From JBAZKK01 sp041650795 (GTDB lineage Bacteria; Omnitrophota; Gorgyraeia; Gygaellales; Profunditerraquicolaceae): a stretch of 37,180 nucleotides of DNA. The DNA lies in the NCBI GenBank assembly GCA_041650795.1, contig JBAZKK010000008.1, positions 1 through 37,180 of the forward strand, written 5' to 3'. This document shows positions 1-7,992 of this stretch, in pieces (position 1 is the stretch's first letter; every line of letters starts with the position of its first letter). The notes under the pieces are model-generated. The model was not told where the DNA came from. It saw only the letters and a list, made by a program, of their open reading frames with translations, and searched no databases. The translations under genes and the position numbers were made by a program.

Positions 1-1
1 T

Positions 2-133
2 GCCAAGAAAGCAGGGATGTTCTGCATTGCCATAACCACGGGGCTGCCGAGAGAATACCTGCGCCAGGCGGATATAACCGTTGAGAGGCTTGATGATATC
101 ATCGGTCTGATTGAGAAAACCTGCAGGAGGTAG
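2..133 (+). CDS. HAD-family hydrolase, C-terminal fragment
   Basis: Only the last 43 residues lie in the window; the 5' end is cut off. The segment AGMFCIAITTG, then LRQAD and a final helix (RLDDIIGLIEK), matches the C-terminal end of haloacid dehalogenase-type phosphatases of the phosphoglycolate phosphatase / beta-phosphoglucomutase group, where an alanine-rich turn, a hydrophobic strand and an 'AD' before the last strand are usual. The catalytic Asp motif would lie upstream, so the substrate cannot be named. It ends in TAG at 131-133, 78 bases before the next gene. Confidence 0.55.
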   Translation, partial: AKKAGMFCIAITTGLPREYLRQADITVERLDDIIGLIEKTCRR

Positions 134-135
134 GT

Positions 136-191
136 ACACTTTCCCGATTGGCTCGGAAAGTGTTTCTGCTTTGGGATGGAAAGTGTTTCTG
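136..191. repeat. Inverted plus direct repeat in the spacer (possible terminator or leader hairpin)
   Basis: ACACTTTCC (136-144) is the exact reverse complement of GGAAAGTGT (155-163), giving a 9-bp stem with a 10-base loop. The 14-mer GGAAAGTGTTTCTG occurs twice, at 155-168 and 178-191, so the left arm could pair with either copy. No clean U-run follows either stem, so a classical intrinsic terminator is uncertain. Position between a stop codon and a new gene fits a transcript-end or leader structure. Confidence 0.45.
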
Positions 192-211
192 AGGGGTGCT
201 GAGGGGGGAGG

Positions 212-931
212 ATGAAGGATTTAGAGGGGGCGGCATTTTATATTTCCAAAAGCATAGGAAAGGCTATCGGCGATTACGATATGCTTTCCGACGGTGATAA
301 GGTTGCGGTGGCGGTATCCGGCGGGAAGGACAGCCTGGCGCTTTTGGATATCCTGCGAAGGCGTCAGAGCTTCGTGCCGATTAAATACGACCTCCTGGCA
401 GTGCACGTGGATCTAGGCTATCCCCGTTCCTCCGCCGGCCGGATGGAGAGGTATTTTAAGAAGCTCAAAGTAAGATACCACATTGAGAAATGCGATGCCT
501 TAAAAGGCATTAAAAGAAAAGAAATCAATTGCTTCTGGTGCTCCTGGAACCGCAGGAAGACGCTTTTTGAGGTGGCTGACCGCCTTGGCTACCGCAAGGT
601 CGCTTTGGGCCACCATAAGGATGATATCGTCGAAACAATCCTCTTAAACCTTTTTTTCCACGGAGAGATCTCGGCGATGTCCCCCAAGCAGGAATTATTC
701 AAAGGCAGGATTGTGCTTATCCGGCCCCTGGCCTACGCGGAAGAAACCCTCATCCGGCGTTTCGTAAGAGAGCAGCGTTTCCCAGAGATAGACTGTTCCT
801 GCCCCAATTCCGATACCTCGCGCCGCCGAACGGTCGCCAGGCTGATAAGCCAGGTCAAGAGGATCTGCCCTGAGGTCAAAACCAATATCTTCAGGAGCAT
901 AAGGCGCATCAAAGAGGAGTATCTGCTTTAA
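212..931 (+). CDS. ttcA: TtcA-like tRNA 2-thiocytidine biosynthesis protein (PP-loop ATPase)
   Basis: A 239-residue PP-loop ATP pyrophosphatase. The nucleotide loop SGGKDS is at residues 36-41, a CFWC pair at 107-110, GHHKDD at 133-138, and a C-terminal CSC at 195-197. TtcA-type enzymes use the CxxC pair plus a later Cys to hold an Fe-S cluster and put sulfur on C32 of certain tRNAs; that is family knowledge. The ATG at 212 follows a purine-rich GAGGGGGGAGG (201-211), which supports this start. It is slightly shorter than the E. coli protein, and the exact tRNA target is inferred only from similarity; a TtuA-like role is the main alternative. Confidence 0.8.
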   Translation: MKDLEGAAFYISKSIGKAIGDYDMLSDGDKVAVAVSGGKDSLALLDILRRRQSFVPIKYDLLAVHVDLGYPRSSAGRMERYFKKLKVRYHIEKCDALKGIKRKEINCFWCSWNRRKTLFEVADRLGYRKVALGHHKDDIVETILLNLFFHGEISAMSPKQELFKGRIVLIRPLAYAEETLIRRFVREQRFPEIDCSCPNSDTSRRRTVARLISQVKRICPEVKTNIFRSIRRIKEEYLL

Positions 932-954
932 AAAATCAGGGCTAGTGGTATACT
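926..954 (+). promoter_or_regulatory. Candidate extended -10 promoter for rmuC
   Basis: TATACT at 949-954 is preceded by TGG (946-948), forming an extended -10 (TGGTATACT). The matching -35 region around 926-932 is only the weak T/A-rich run at the end of the previous gene. The same TGxTATACT form appears before bamA in this window, which makes it more believable. Confidence 0.4.
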
Positions 955-998
955 AATAGATACCGCAGAGCCGCGCCATTTAACAAAAAGGGAAAGAT

Positions 999-1928
999 AT
1001 GATTTGGGTAATCACGCTCTTATTTTTATTTCTGGCTGCCGTAGTCGTCAGCGTAGTATTCAGGATATCTTCGGAGGTGAGCCGGCGGCTGGCCGAGATG
1101 AATAGATCTATCCAGGAGGCCAATAATGTCATTGCCCAGAACCTGGGGCATACCAGCGGCATCTTTGGCAGCATCCAGGAGCGCCTGGGCGGGCTGCAGA
1201 AGACCAACGAGCAGGTTTACGAGGTAGCCAGGAATATATCCAGCCTTCAGGAGCTCCTGCGCGCTCCAAAATTCCGAGGCGAGCTCGGGGAGACCTTTCT
1301 GGAGAACCTTTTGAGCCAGGTTCTTCCCCGCGACTATTACCAGATGCAGTACCGTTTCCGTTCGTCGGATGCGGTGGACGCGGTAATCCGCTTGGGCGGC
1401 CGGCTGGTTCCCGTTGACGCAAAGTTCAGCCTTGAGAATTTTCAGAGGATGCTTGAGAGCCCGGAGGCCAAAGAAAAGGAATCCTATCGCAGGAAATTCA
1501 TCCAGGATGTCAAATCCCGCATCGAGGAGATATCATCCAAGTATATCCTTCCCGAAGAGGATACCTATGATTTCGCGCTGATGTATATCCCGGCGGAAAA
1601 CGTCTATTACGAGACTATCGTAAGGGAAGACCTCTTGGGATATTGCCTGAATAAGAAAGTCATCCCGGTTTCCCCGCACACCTTTTACGCCTACCTGCAG
1701 GTAATCTGTCTGGGCCTGAAAGGTCTTAAGATTGAAGAGAACGCCAAGAATATACTTAAAGGGTTAAGCGCCTTCGGCAGCGACATCGCAAGATTCAGGG
1801 ATGATTTTGATACCCTCGGGGGGCATCTTGCCAATGCCGGCCACAAGTATGAAGACTCGCGTTTAAAATTGGAACGCTTATCGGAGCGCCTTGATAATAT
1901 ACAGAAGAGCGATAATCCTGGAAAATAA
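999..1928 (+). CDS. rmuC: RmuC family protein
   Basis: A 309-residue protein with an N-terminal membrane helix (about residues 3-21), then a helical, coiled-coil-prone stretch (about 25-85), then the RmuC nuclease-like core. The core shows GELGETFLENLL near 95-106 and VPVDAKFSLENF near 139-150, both characteristic of the family, whose E. coli member limits recombination at inverted repeats and is related to PD-(D/E)XK folds. Purine-rich AGGGAAAG sits 5 bases before the ATG. It is shorter than E. coli RmuC, mainly through a shorter N-terminal coil. A candidate extended -10 promoter lies at 946-954. Confidence 0.85.
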   Translation: MIWVITLLFLFLAAVVVSVVFRISSEVSRRLAEMNRSIQEANNVIAQNLGHTSGIFGSIQERLGGLQKTNEQVYEVARNISSLQELLRAPKFRGELGETFLENLLSQVLPRDYYQMQYRFRSSDAVDAVIRLGGRLVPVDAKFSLENFQRMLESPEAKEKESYRRKFIQDVKSRIEEISSKYILPEEDTYDFALMYIPAENVYYETIVREDLLGYCLNKKVIPVSPHTFYAYLQVICLGLKGLKIEENAKNILKGLSAFGSDIARFRDDFDTLGGHLANAGHKYEDSRLKLERLSERLDNIQKSDNPGK

Positions 1929-1948
1929 ACCTCACCCCAAGACCTATT

Positions 1949-2677
1949 ATGCCGCGAGCGTTCTTTAGCCAACCTGGAGTGATTTGGGATTTTAGCAGGA
2001 AGCCGCTCAATATGTCGCTTTGCCACGGGGATACCGCAGAGGCATTAGATAACCGCCGCCGTTTCCTCGACGGAATAGGTATTGATTACCGCCGCTTGGT
2101 ATGTTGCCAGCAGGTTCACGCGGATAATATCAACTATATCAAAGAGGAATACTGCGGCAGGGGCGCTTTGTCGCGCGAGGATTCTCTCCCGCAGACCGAC
2201 GGCATGCTTACCGATAAGCCGGATGTCGCGCTTGCGGTATTCACCGCTGACTGCCTCCCCGTGTTTCTTTACGATCCCCGCAGGCCCGCTATCGGATTGG
2301 TGCATGCCGGCTGGCGGGGGACGAGGTTAGGCATTGCCTCAAAAGCCGTTTCCATGATGCGCGATAGATTCGACAGCAGGCCTCTGGATTTACGTGCGGG
2401 GTTCGGACCGGCGATAAGGAAGTGTTGCTATGAGGTAGGCGGGGAATTCGGCGGATTCTTTGACTGCGGGTTAAGCCCCAGTAATAACCGTTATTACTTG
2501 GATTTGATAGGGCTTAACAGGAAGCAATTGCTGGAGGCAGGCCTGCGGCAGGAGAATATCAGCGATTGCGGCATATGTAGCTCCTGTAGCAACAGGGAAT
2601 TCTTTTCATTCCGCAGGGAAGGCGATTCCTGCGGCAGGATGATATCGGTGGCAATGCTCAAATTGCCCGGCCGTTAG
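1949..2677 (+). CDS. pgeF: Peptidoglycan editing factor PgeF / YfiH-LACC1 family protein
   Basis: A 242-residue protein of the multicopper 'laccase domain' superfamily. The metal-ligand pattern is present: H57 (in CCQQVH), C102 (TADC) and H119 (HAGWRG), followed by GPAIRKCCYEVG and the C-terminal block CSSCSNREFFSFRREG. Family members have purine nucleoside phosphorylase/deaminase activity, and E. coli YfiH edits wrongly built peptidoglycan precursors. The start at 1949 lacks a clear ribosome binding site, but a later Met (2012) would remove the conserved WDFS segment. It begins 20 bases after rmuC and its TAG directly abuts the next ATG, so the genes are probably co-transcribed. Confidence 0.85.
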   Translation: MPRAFFSQPGVIWDFSRKPLNMSLCHGDTAEALDNRRRFLDGIGIDYRRLVCCQQVHADNINYIKEEYCGRGALSREDSLPQTDGMLTDKPDVALAVFTADCLPVFLYDPRRPAIGLVHAGWRGTRLGIASKAVSMMRDRFDSRPLDLRAGFGPAIRKCCYEVGGEFGGFFDCGLSPSNNRYYLDLIGLNRKQLLEAGLRQENISDCGICSSCSNREFFSFRREGDSCGRMISVAMLKLPGR

Positions 2678-2917
2678 ATGCTAAGATACGATTTAGAGTT
2701 TGTCCTGGGCGCCCATAATCTAAGCAGCGATATCATCAGGGACGCCATCAATGAATTAGGCGAAGGAGTGGAGATAGTTGAGGTGGCAGCCGAAAAACTC
2801 ACCAGATACAGCGATTTCCAGGTGCGTATTTCTACGCTTGATCCGACGGTTGTCTTTGATGCCTGTTCGCAGATGGGGCGCATTAAATCCGTTAAGATAG
2901 AGGAGAAAAAGATTTAG
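2678..2917 (+). CDS. Small conserved-looking protein of unknown function
   Basis: A 79-residue acidic protein with no recognised motif. It begins at the base after the pgeF stop codon, which implies translational coupling. The alternation of helix-like (SSDIIRDAINELG) and strand-like segments (VEIVEVAAEKL, FQVRISTL, SVKIEEKKI) suggests a small alpha/beta fold such as a ferredoxin-like or ACT-like domain; this is inference from pattern only. There is no signal peptide or membrane helix. It is probably real because of the tight spacing. Confidence 0.6.
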   Translation: MLRYDLEFVLGAHNLSSDIIRDAINELGEGVEIVEVAAEKLTRYSDFQVRISTLDPTVVFDACSQMGRIKSVKIEEKKI

Positions 2918-2943
2918 TTTTATTTGAAGGCAAGGAGGAGGCT

Positions 2944-3420
2944 ATGTCCAGGGTATTGGTATTATACTATTCCCGTACCGGCAACACCAAAAAGATGGCT
3001 GCCAGTATCGCCGAGGGCATCAAGAGCGAAAGAGTGGAAGCGGACCTGAAGGATGTCAAAGAGATAGGGGCGCGGGAATTTTTGAAATACGAAGGCATAG
3101 TGGCGGGTTCTCCTACATACTACGGCACAATGGCCGCCGAGATAAAGAAGATTTTCGACGATTCCGTGGATTTCCACGGTAGCCTTGACGGCAAGGTGGG
3201 CGCGGCATTCTCCTCCAGCGCCAACGTAGCGGGAGGAAACGAAACCACCGTCCTCGACATACTTAACGCCATGCTCATCCACGGGATGGTAATCCAGGGG
3301 GACCCCAAGGGCGACCATTACGGCCCGGTGGCAATAGGCGCACCTGATAACCGCAGCATCGCCGAGTGCATGCGTTTGGGCGTGCGGGTAGCCAAGCTCG
3401 TCAAGAAACTTTTTAATTAG
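2944..3420 (+). CDS. Flavodoxin-like (WrbA-type) flavoprotein
   Basis: A 158-residue flavodoxin fold. The FMN-phosphate loop SRTGNT is at residues 10-15, after strand VLVLYY. GSPTYYGTM near 58-66 and FSSSANVAGGNETT near 89-102 match the two other FMN-contacting loops of the flavodoxin/NAD(P)H:quinone oxidoreductase (WrbA) family. An AAGGAGGAGG ribosome site lies just before the ATG. It may act as an electron carrier or a quinone reductase; the sequence does not decide between them. The context with cutA, ccdA and a thioredoxin-like protein suggests a redox or metal-stress neighbourhood. Confidence 0.85.
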   Translation: MSRVLVLYYSRTGNTKKMAASIAEGIKSERVEADLKDVKEIGAREFLKYEGIVAGSPTYYGTMAAEIKKIFDDSVDFHGSLDGKVGAAFSSSANVAGGNETTVLDILNAMLIHGMVIQGDPKGDHYGPVAIGAPDNRSIAECMRLGVRVAKLVKKLFN

Positions 3421-3425
3421 AGCCT

Positions 3426-3737
3426 ATGTTTATCATAGTCCTTATTACCGCTGCCAACAAGAAGGAAGCTTCCAGGATTGCCGCAAAGCTCCTTAAGGAG
3501 AAGCTTGTAGCCTGTGTTAACGTCGTTGGTAAAATAAGCTCGTTCTTTTGGTGGCAGGGCAAGATAGATAATGCCGGCGAATATCTCCTTCTCGTAAAGA
3601 GCAAGAAAGGAAAATTCGCAAGCATCGTAAAACTGGTTAAATCATTGCATAGTTACGAGACCCCGGAGATTATCGCAGTTCCGGTAATCGCCGGAGAGAA
3701 AAAATACCTGGGTTGGATAGATGAATCTCTCGGGTAG
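3426..3737 (+). CDS. cutA: Divalent cation tolerance protein CutA
   Basis: A 103-residue CutA1 protein. Recognisable segments are the N-terminal strand FIIVLITAANKKEASRIA, ACVNVVGKISSFFWWQGKI near 36-54, and HSYETPEIIAVPVIAG near 75-90. CutA forms trimers with a PII-like ferredoxin fold; a role in copper or divalent cation tolerance is the historical assignment and its biochemical function is unsettled. Its last 17 bases overlap the start of the next gene (ccdA-like) in another frame, which points to translational coupling. Confidence 0.9.
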   Translation: MFIIVLITAANKKEASRIAAKLLKEKLVACVNVVGKISSFFWWQGKIDNAGEYLLLVKSKKGKFASIVKLVKSLHSYETPEIIAVPVIAGEKKYLGWIDESLG

Positions 3738-4392
3738 CCCCGTCGATTTTATCCTGGCTTTCCTGGGGGGCGTGGCAGTAAGCCTCAGCCCCTGCATCTA
3801 CCCTTTGATACCGGTAAGCATCGGCGCTATCGGAGCGCAGCCAGGGGAATCAAGGTTAAAGGCCTTTAGCTTGAGCCTTGTCTATACCAGCGGCATTGCC
3901 TTGGTATATTCTTGCCTGGGATTGATTGCGGTTTTAACAGGCAGGGTATTCGGCGAGATAAGTTCCAATCCCTTTACTTATATTATAGCTGGATTAATAA
4001 TTATTTTTTTCGGCATCTCGATGTTTGAAATCATAAGAATCCCTTCCTCTAGGGTTTTCAGGCTGCCGCATTCTGATAAGAAGGGATATCTGGGGATTTT
4101 TCTACTGGGTTTAAGCTCGGGCTTGGTGGTCGGCCCCTGCGTCACGCCGGTATTGGGCTCAATATTGGTTTATCTGGCGGCCAGCAAAAACATTTTATAC
4201 GCAGCAGCGTTATTGATGAGTTTTGCCTACGGCATGGGCCTGATCCTGGTCCTGGCAGGCACATTCAGCGGCCTGCTGGCTGCCCTGCCCAAATCAGGCG
4301 CCTGGCTGGTCTATGTCAAAAAGGCAAGCGCGCTGATCCTGGTCCTGGCAGGGTCTTATTTTTTATTTATCGGAATACGGGCGTTTATTTGA
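3721..4392 (+). CDS. ccdA: CcdA/DsbD-type thiol-disulfide transmembrane transporter
   Basis: A 223-residue polytopic membrane protein with about six hydrophobic helices. The two redox cysteines of the CcdA family are visible: C25 in SLSPCIYP and C140 in GLVVGPCVTPVLG. CcdA passes electrons from cytoplasmic thioredoxin across the inner membrane to extracytoplasmic thioredoxin-like partners, for cytochrome c maturation or disulfide reduction. The partner is almost certainly the next gene, a secreted TlpA-like protein whose ATG overlaps this stop by one base. The start overlaps cutA by 17 bases. Confidence 0.9.
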   Translation: MNLSGSPVDFILAFLGGVAVSLSPCIYPLIPVSIGAIGAQPGESRLKAFSLSLVYTSGIALVYSCLGLIAVLTGRVFGEISSNPFTYIIAGLIIIFFGISMFEIIRIPSSRVFRLPHSDKKGYLGIFLLGLSSGLVVGPCVTPVLGSILVYLAASKNILYAAALLMSFAYGMGLILVLAGTFSGLLAALPKSGAWLVYVKKASALILVLAGSYFLFIGIRAFI

Positions 4393-4871
4393 TGAAACGA
4401 ATTACGTTGATTCTAATCGCGGCAATGGCCGTTTTGATGCCTCTGTCGCAGATATCGTTTGCCGAAGCCCCGCAGCAGGCCCCGGGTTTTAGCCTGGCGG
4501 ATATTAATAATAACGTTTTTGAACTTTCCAGTTACATAGGCAAACAGGGGGTGCTGCTTTTTTTCTGGACCAGCTGGTGTCCTTTCTGCAGGCAGCAGCT
4601 TAAAGTAATAAACGATAAATACCCCGGTTTCTCCCAGGGCGGCCCGGCAGTGCTGGGGATAAATGCCGGAGAGCCTGCCGAGAAGGTAGGGCGATTCCTC
4701 AAGAGATATCCGTTGAAATACCCCGTACTCATCGACGAATCACTGAAGGTTGCCATGGAGTACCATGTTGTCGGAGTGCCGACATACGTATTAATTGATA
4801 AAAAGGGGGATATTATCTACCTGGATAATTATTTTCCTCCCGAAGAGATGCTCAAAGAGATAACCAAGTAG
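4392..4871 (+). CDS. Secreted TlpA/ResA-like thioredoxin-fold protein
   Basis: A 159-residue protein with a signal peptide or membrane anchor (MKRITLILIAAMAVLMPLSQ, cleavage probable after FAEA), then a thioredoxin fold with active site C63-P-F-C66 in WTSWCPFCRQQ and the cis-Pro segment GVPTYVLI near residue 130. This matches TlpA/ResA/AhpC-TSA-type reductases outside the inner membrane. The ATG at 4392 overlaps the ccdA stop (TGATG); an in-frame TTG one codon earlier is less likely. It is probably reduced by the CcdA protein encoded just upstream. Confidence 0.88.
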   Translation: MKRITLILIAAMAVLMPLSQISFAEAPQQAPGFSLADINNNVFELSSYIGKQGVLLFFWTSWCPFCRQQLKVINDKYPGFSQGGPAVLGINAGEPAEKVGRFLKRYPLKYPVLIDESLKVAMEYHVVGVPTYVLIDKKGDIIYLDNYFPPEEMLKEITK

Positions 4872-4876
4872 CTCCG

Positions 4877-6232
4877 ATGCCCGACGCACTGCTTTTGGAT
4901 TTATACGAGCTTACTATGGCCCAGGCTTATTTTTATCATAAGCCCCCTGACGCCATGGCCACCTTCGATCTTTACGTGCGGAAGCTGCCTCCCAGGCGCA
5001 ATTATTTAATTGCCTGCGGTCTTGCCGATATCCTGGCTTACTTTGGGACCTTGAGGTTCAGCAAGGAAGACCTAAAATATTTGAGAGGCCTTAGGTTATT
5101 CTCTTCTGATTTCCTGCGTTACCTGGCGGCTTTTAAATTCAGCGGCGATGTCTGGGCAATGCCGGAGGGGACAGTATTTTTTGCCCATGAGCCGGTAATC
5201 CGCGTTACCTCTCCCATAATTGAAGCGCAGATTATTGAGAGTTTTCTTTTGAACACCGTTAACCTTCAAACCATGATCGCCAGCAAGGCCTCGCGGATAA
5301 TTTCTAGCGCAGCCGGCAGGCCGGTTTTTGACTTTTCACTACGGCGCACCCACGGCTCCGAGGCCGGCATAAAAGTGGCGCGTTCTTCTTATATAGCGGG
5401 ATTCTCCGGCACTGCCACGGTAGAGGCGGGTAAGCTTTACGGCATACCGGTTGTGGGGACGATGGCGCATTCATTTGTGTTGTCTTTTAAAAGAGAGATT
5501 GACAGCTTCCTTGCCTATAGCCGCGTATTCCCCGATAAGAGCACGCTTTTGGTTGATACCTACGACGTTAAGAAGGGGATTGATAATGCTGTTATCGCGG
5601 GATTGTATCTTAAGGGAAAGGGATATTCCCTGCGCGGTATCCGCCTGGACAGCGGGGATATTGTTTACTGGTCAAGGAAGGCGCGCCGGATGCTTGATGC
5701 CCGCGGCTTCAGGAAGGTAGGCATTGTTGCCAGCGGCAACCTTGATGAGTTCAAAATCAAGAAATTGCTTCAGAAAGGGGCCCTGGTTGAGAGTTTCGGA
5801 GTAGGCACTAATATGGGCACCAGCATCGATGCGCCATGCCTGGATGTAATATATAAATTAAGCGAGATAAGCGATGAGGCGGGGAGGTTCCTTCCGAAGA
5901 TGAAGCTTAGCCGCGGAAAGGCTACCTATCCAGGCAGGAAGCAGGTTTTCCGCATCCGCGATAAAGCCGCAGGATACGCCAAAGACATCCTCGCTTTGGA
6001 AAGCGAAGATATCAAGGGCGAGCCGCTCTTAAGGAAAGTAGTAGCAGGAGGACGGGTGGTTTATCGCCAGGAACCATTGGAGAGGATAAGGAAACGGGCA
6101 GCCGCGCAACTTTCATGTTTTCCCTCGAGCCTTAAGGCAATAGACCGTAAATACCGTTATCCCCTGATAATCAGCGACGGCCTTAGAAATATAATGCGTT
6201 TGCTGGCAAGGCAATTAGCCGGGAGACAGTAA
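4877..6232 (+). CDS. pncB: Nicotinate phosphoribosyltransferase
   Basis: A 451-residue NAPRTase. The N-terminus LLDLYELTMAQAYF, the FDLYVRKLPPRRNYLIACGL block, DFSLRRTHG near 152-160, GTMAHSFVLSF with the probable phosphorylated His at H198, and the phosphoribosyl-binding block IRLDSGDIV near 256-264 all match the family. It converts nicotinate and PRPP to nicotinate mononucleotide, the salvage entry to NAD. Length fits the bacterial type of about 440-490 residues. It starts 5 bases after the thioredoxin-like gene and ends one base before the LUD gene. The PRPP synthase gene prs is also in this window but far away. Confidence 0.92.
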   Translation: MPDALLLDLYELTMAQAYFYHKPPDAMATFDLYVRKLPPRRNYLIACGLADILAYFGTLRFSKEDLKYLRGLRLFSSDFLRYLAAFKFSGDVWAMPEGTVFFAHEPVIRVTSPIIEAQIIESFLLNTVNLQTMIASKASRIISSAAGRPVFDFSLRRTHGSEAGIKVARSSYIAGFSGTATVEAGKLYGIPVVGTMAHSFVLSFKREIDSFLAYSRVFPDKSTLLVDTYDVKKGIDNAVIAGLYLKGKGYSLRGIRLDSGDIVYWSRKARRMLDARGFRKVGIVASGNLDEFKIKKLLQKGALVESFGVGTNMGTSIDAPCLDVIYKLSEISDEAGRFLPKMKLSRGKATYPGRKQVFRIRDKAAGYAKDILALESEDIKGEPLLRKVVAGGRVVYRQEPLERIRKRAAAQLSCFPSSLKAIDRKYRYPLIISDGLRNIMRLLARQLAGRQ

Positions 6233-6233
6233 G

Positions 6234-6860
6234 ATGGAGGAGAGGGTTAAGAAACTCTTAGAGTCATGGCAGAAGAGGAATATTCAGGGGTTTTACTGCG
6301 GGGGTAAGGATGAGGCCACAGAAGAGGTTTTAAGGATTATACCTGTTTCTGCCAGCGTCGGAATCTCGGGTTCAGTTACCCTGGACAGCCTGGGGATAGC
6401 AAAGAAGCTGCAGGCGCGCGGCACGAAGGTATTCAACCAGTATAAGCCCGGTATCAGCCGCCAGGAGAACCTGGAACTGAGAAGGCAGGGCGCAACCGCG
6501 GATTATTATCTGGCAAGCGCCAATGCCGTCTCCTGCCGCGGGGAACTGGTATTTTTTAGCGGTTACGGCAACCGCACCGCAGGGATTTCTTACGCCGCCA
6601 ACGCAATCGTAGTCTGCGGCATTAATAAACTTACCTCCGATTTGGCCGAGGCGTTAAAACGAGCACGGGAATATGCTACCCCTTTGAATTGCAAGCGGCT
6701 GGGTTGGCAAGCCCCGTGTTTTAAAGACGGTATCTGCCGCCAGGAGATATGCTTTGCGCCGGATTATAAAAGAATGTGTTCTCAGGTGCTGATTGTTGAA
6801 AACGAAGTAACACCCGGCAGGCTTAAGGTTATCCTGGTGGGCGAAAATCTCGGTTTCTAA
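6234..6860 (+). CDS. LUD-domain (DUF162) protein, LutC/LutB-like
   Basis: A 208-residue protein of the LUD (lactate utilisation, DUF162) family. The segments VGISGSVTLDSLGI near 44-57, AVSCRGELVFFSGYGNRTAGI near 103-123 and IVVCGINKLTSDLAEALKRAREYATPLN near 131-158 fit the fold. The Cys-rich insert (C169, C175, C180, C189 region) is often seen in stand-alone LUD proteins. LutA and LutB are absent nearby, so lactate oxidation cannot be assumed. It sits between pncB and a MetE-like gene in one run; its function is unassigned. Confidence 0.8.
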   Translation: MEERVKKLLESWQKRNIQGFYCGGKDEATEEVLRIIPVSASVGISGSVTLDSLGIAKKLQARGTKVFNQYKPGISRQENLELRRQGATADYYLASANAVSCRGELVFFSGYGNRTAGISYAANAIVVCGINKLTSDLAEALKRAREYATPLNCKRLGWQAPCFKDGICRQEICFAPDYKRMCSQVLIVENEVTPGRLKVILVGENLGF

Positions 6861-6873
6861 AGGATAGGGAGAG

Positions 6874-7923
6874 ATGAAGACACAGATAAGAGGCTTGGCT
6901 ACCGGCATAGGAAGCCTTCCTTATCAGGAGGCGGATAAGGCGCTGGACATTATTTTTAGGTACCTGCCGGAGATCCCTTTCTGGCCGCAGCTGCCGCGGC
7001 GCGACATCCGCGAAGGCATGACCATGCAGTTCAGCGAAGGCATGCCGTGTCTGAAGGCCACCCGCCAGGGTCTGATATATGACCCGGCTGACCGCGAGAA
7101 GGAATTGGAGGATTTTTACGGCCGAATCATCTCGGGCGACCTGGATTATTTCGGTATCAGCCCGGATTTCTCGTCGGGTTTTGCGCGCTTTATTTCCCGG
7201 CTCCGGGGGTCCGATTTAAAAGGCGTTGAGTTGCTGAAATGCCATATCAGCGGTCCTTTTACCTTTGCCGCAGGCATCAAGGATGAAAAAGGGATAGCGC
7301 TTCTGTATGACGAAATCATGATGCAGGCTATCCTGAAGGGCTTGAGCTTCAAAGCCCTTTGGCAATTAAGAGCGCTGGAGGTATTCGGCAAGAAGATGAT
7401 TCTTTTCATAGATGAGCCGTATCTGGGATGTTTTGGCTCCGCTTATACCCCCATAAACCGCGACACGGTAATAAACGGCTTAAAGGAATTGACGGAGGCG
7501 GTTAAGTCGGATAAGGTCCTGGTGGGGGCGCATTGCTGCGGTAATACCGACTGGTCTATATTTACCGAGATCCCCGGGCTGGATATTATCAGCTTTGATG
7601 CCTTTAATTTCCTGGAGCGGTTTATTCTTTACGCAGGAGATATCGAGTCTTTCCTGGAGAGGGACGGGATTCTCTGCTGGGGGATTGTCCCGACAGGGGA
7701 TGCCCCCCTGAAGGAAAATGCCAGGGCCTTGGCTGAGAGGCTCAAGCGCGGCATTGAAGCTATGACTGCCAAGGGGGTCAAGAAAGACCTCTTACTGGAG
7801 AATCTGCTTTTAAGCCCCAGTTGCGGCTTGGGTACGCTGGCGGGATCCAGGGTTGAGCCGATTTTTGAGCTTCTTGGCGGCATATCCGGCATCCTGCGTA
7901 AATGCCTTAATTTTTTTATTTGA
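6874..7923 (+). CDS. MetE/UroD-like TIM-barrel protein (cobalamin-independent methionine synthase-like)
   Basis: A 349-residue protein resembling the C-terminal half of cobalamin-independent methionine synthase, in the broader UROD/MetE-like barrel superfamily. It begins GLATGIGSLPYQEADKAL, as many stand-alone MetE-like proteins do, and has FIDEPYLGCFG near 169-179 and the thiol/metal-site segment VGAHCCGNTDW near 216-226. Full MetE is over 700 residues, so this is not a complete methionine synthase. It could act in methyl transfer with a corrinoid protein or be a short methionine synthase; the sequence does not decide. AGGATAGGGAGAG precedes the ATG. Confidence 0.7.
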   Translation: MKTQIRGLATGIGSLPYQEADKALDIIFRYLPEIPFWPQLPRRDIREGMTMQFSEGMPCLKATRQGLIYDPADREKELEDFYGRIISGDLDYFGISPDFSSGFARFISRLRGSDLKGVELLKCHISGPFTFAAGIKDEKGIALLYDEIMMQAILKGLSFKALWQLRALEVFGKKMILFIDEPYLGCFGSAYTPINRDTVINGLKELTEAVKSDKVLVGAHCCGNTDWSIFTEIPGLDIISFDAFNFLERFILYAGDIESFLERDGILCWGIVPTGDAPLKENARALAERLKRGIEAMTAKGVKKDLLLENLLLSPSCGLGTLAGSRVEPIFELLGGISGILRKCLNFFI

Positions 7924-7951
7924 CAAAGACAGGCAAAGATACTATTATAAT
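7920..7951 (+). promoter_or_regulatory. Sigma-70-type promoter for the 2-oxoacid oxidoreductase operon
   Basis: A perfect TTGACA (-35) at 7920-7925 overlaps the TGA stop of the preceding gene. TATTAT at 7943-7948 follows at the ideal 17-base spacing, and TATAAT at 7946-7951 overlaps it. The start of the gamma subunit gene is 42 bases further on, with AAGGAG before its ATG. Confidence 0.75.
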
Positions 7952-7992
7952 AAAGTTGCTTTTGCCTTTTTTATCCCCTAAGGAGCAAAATA

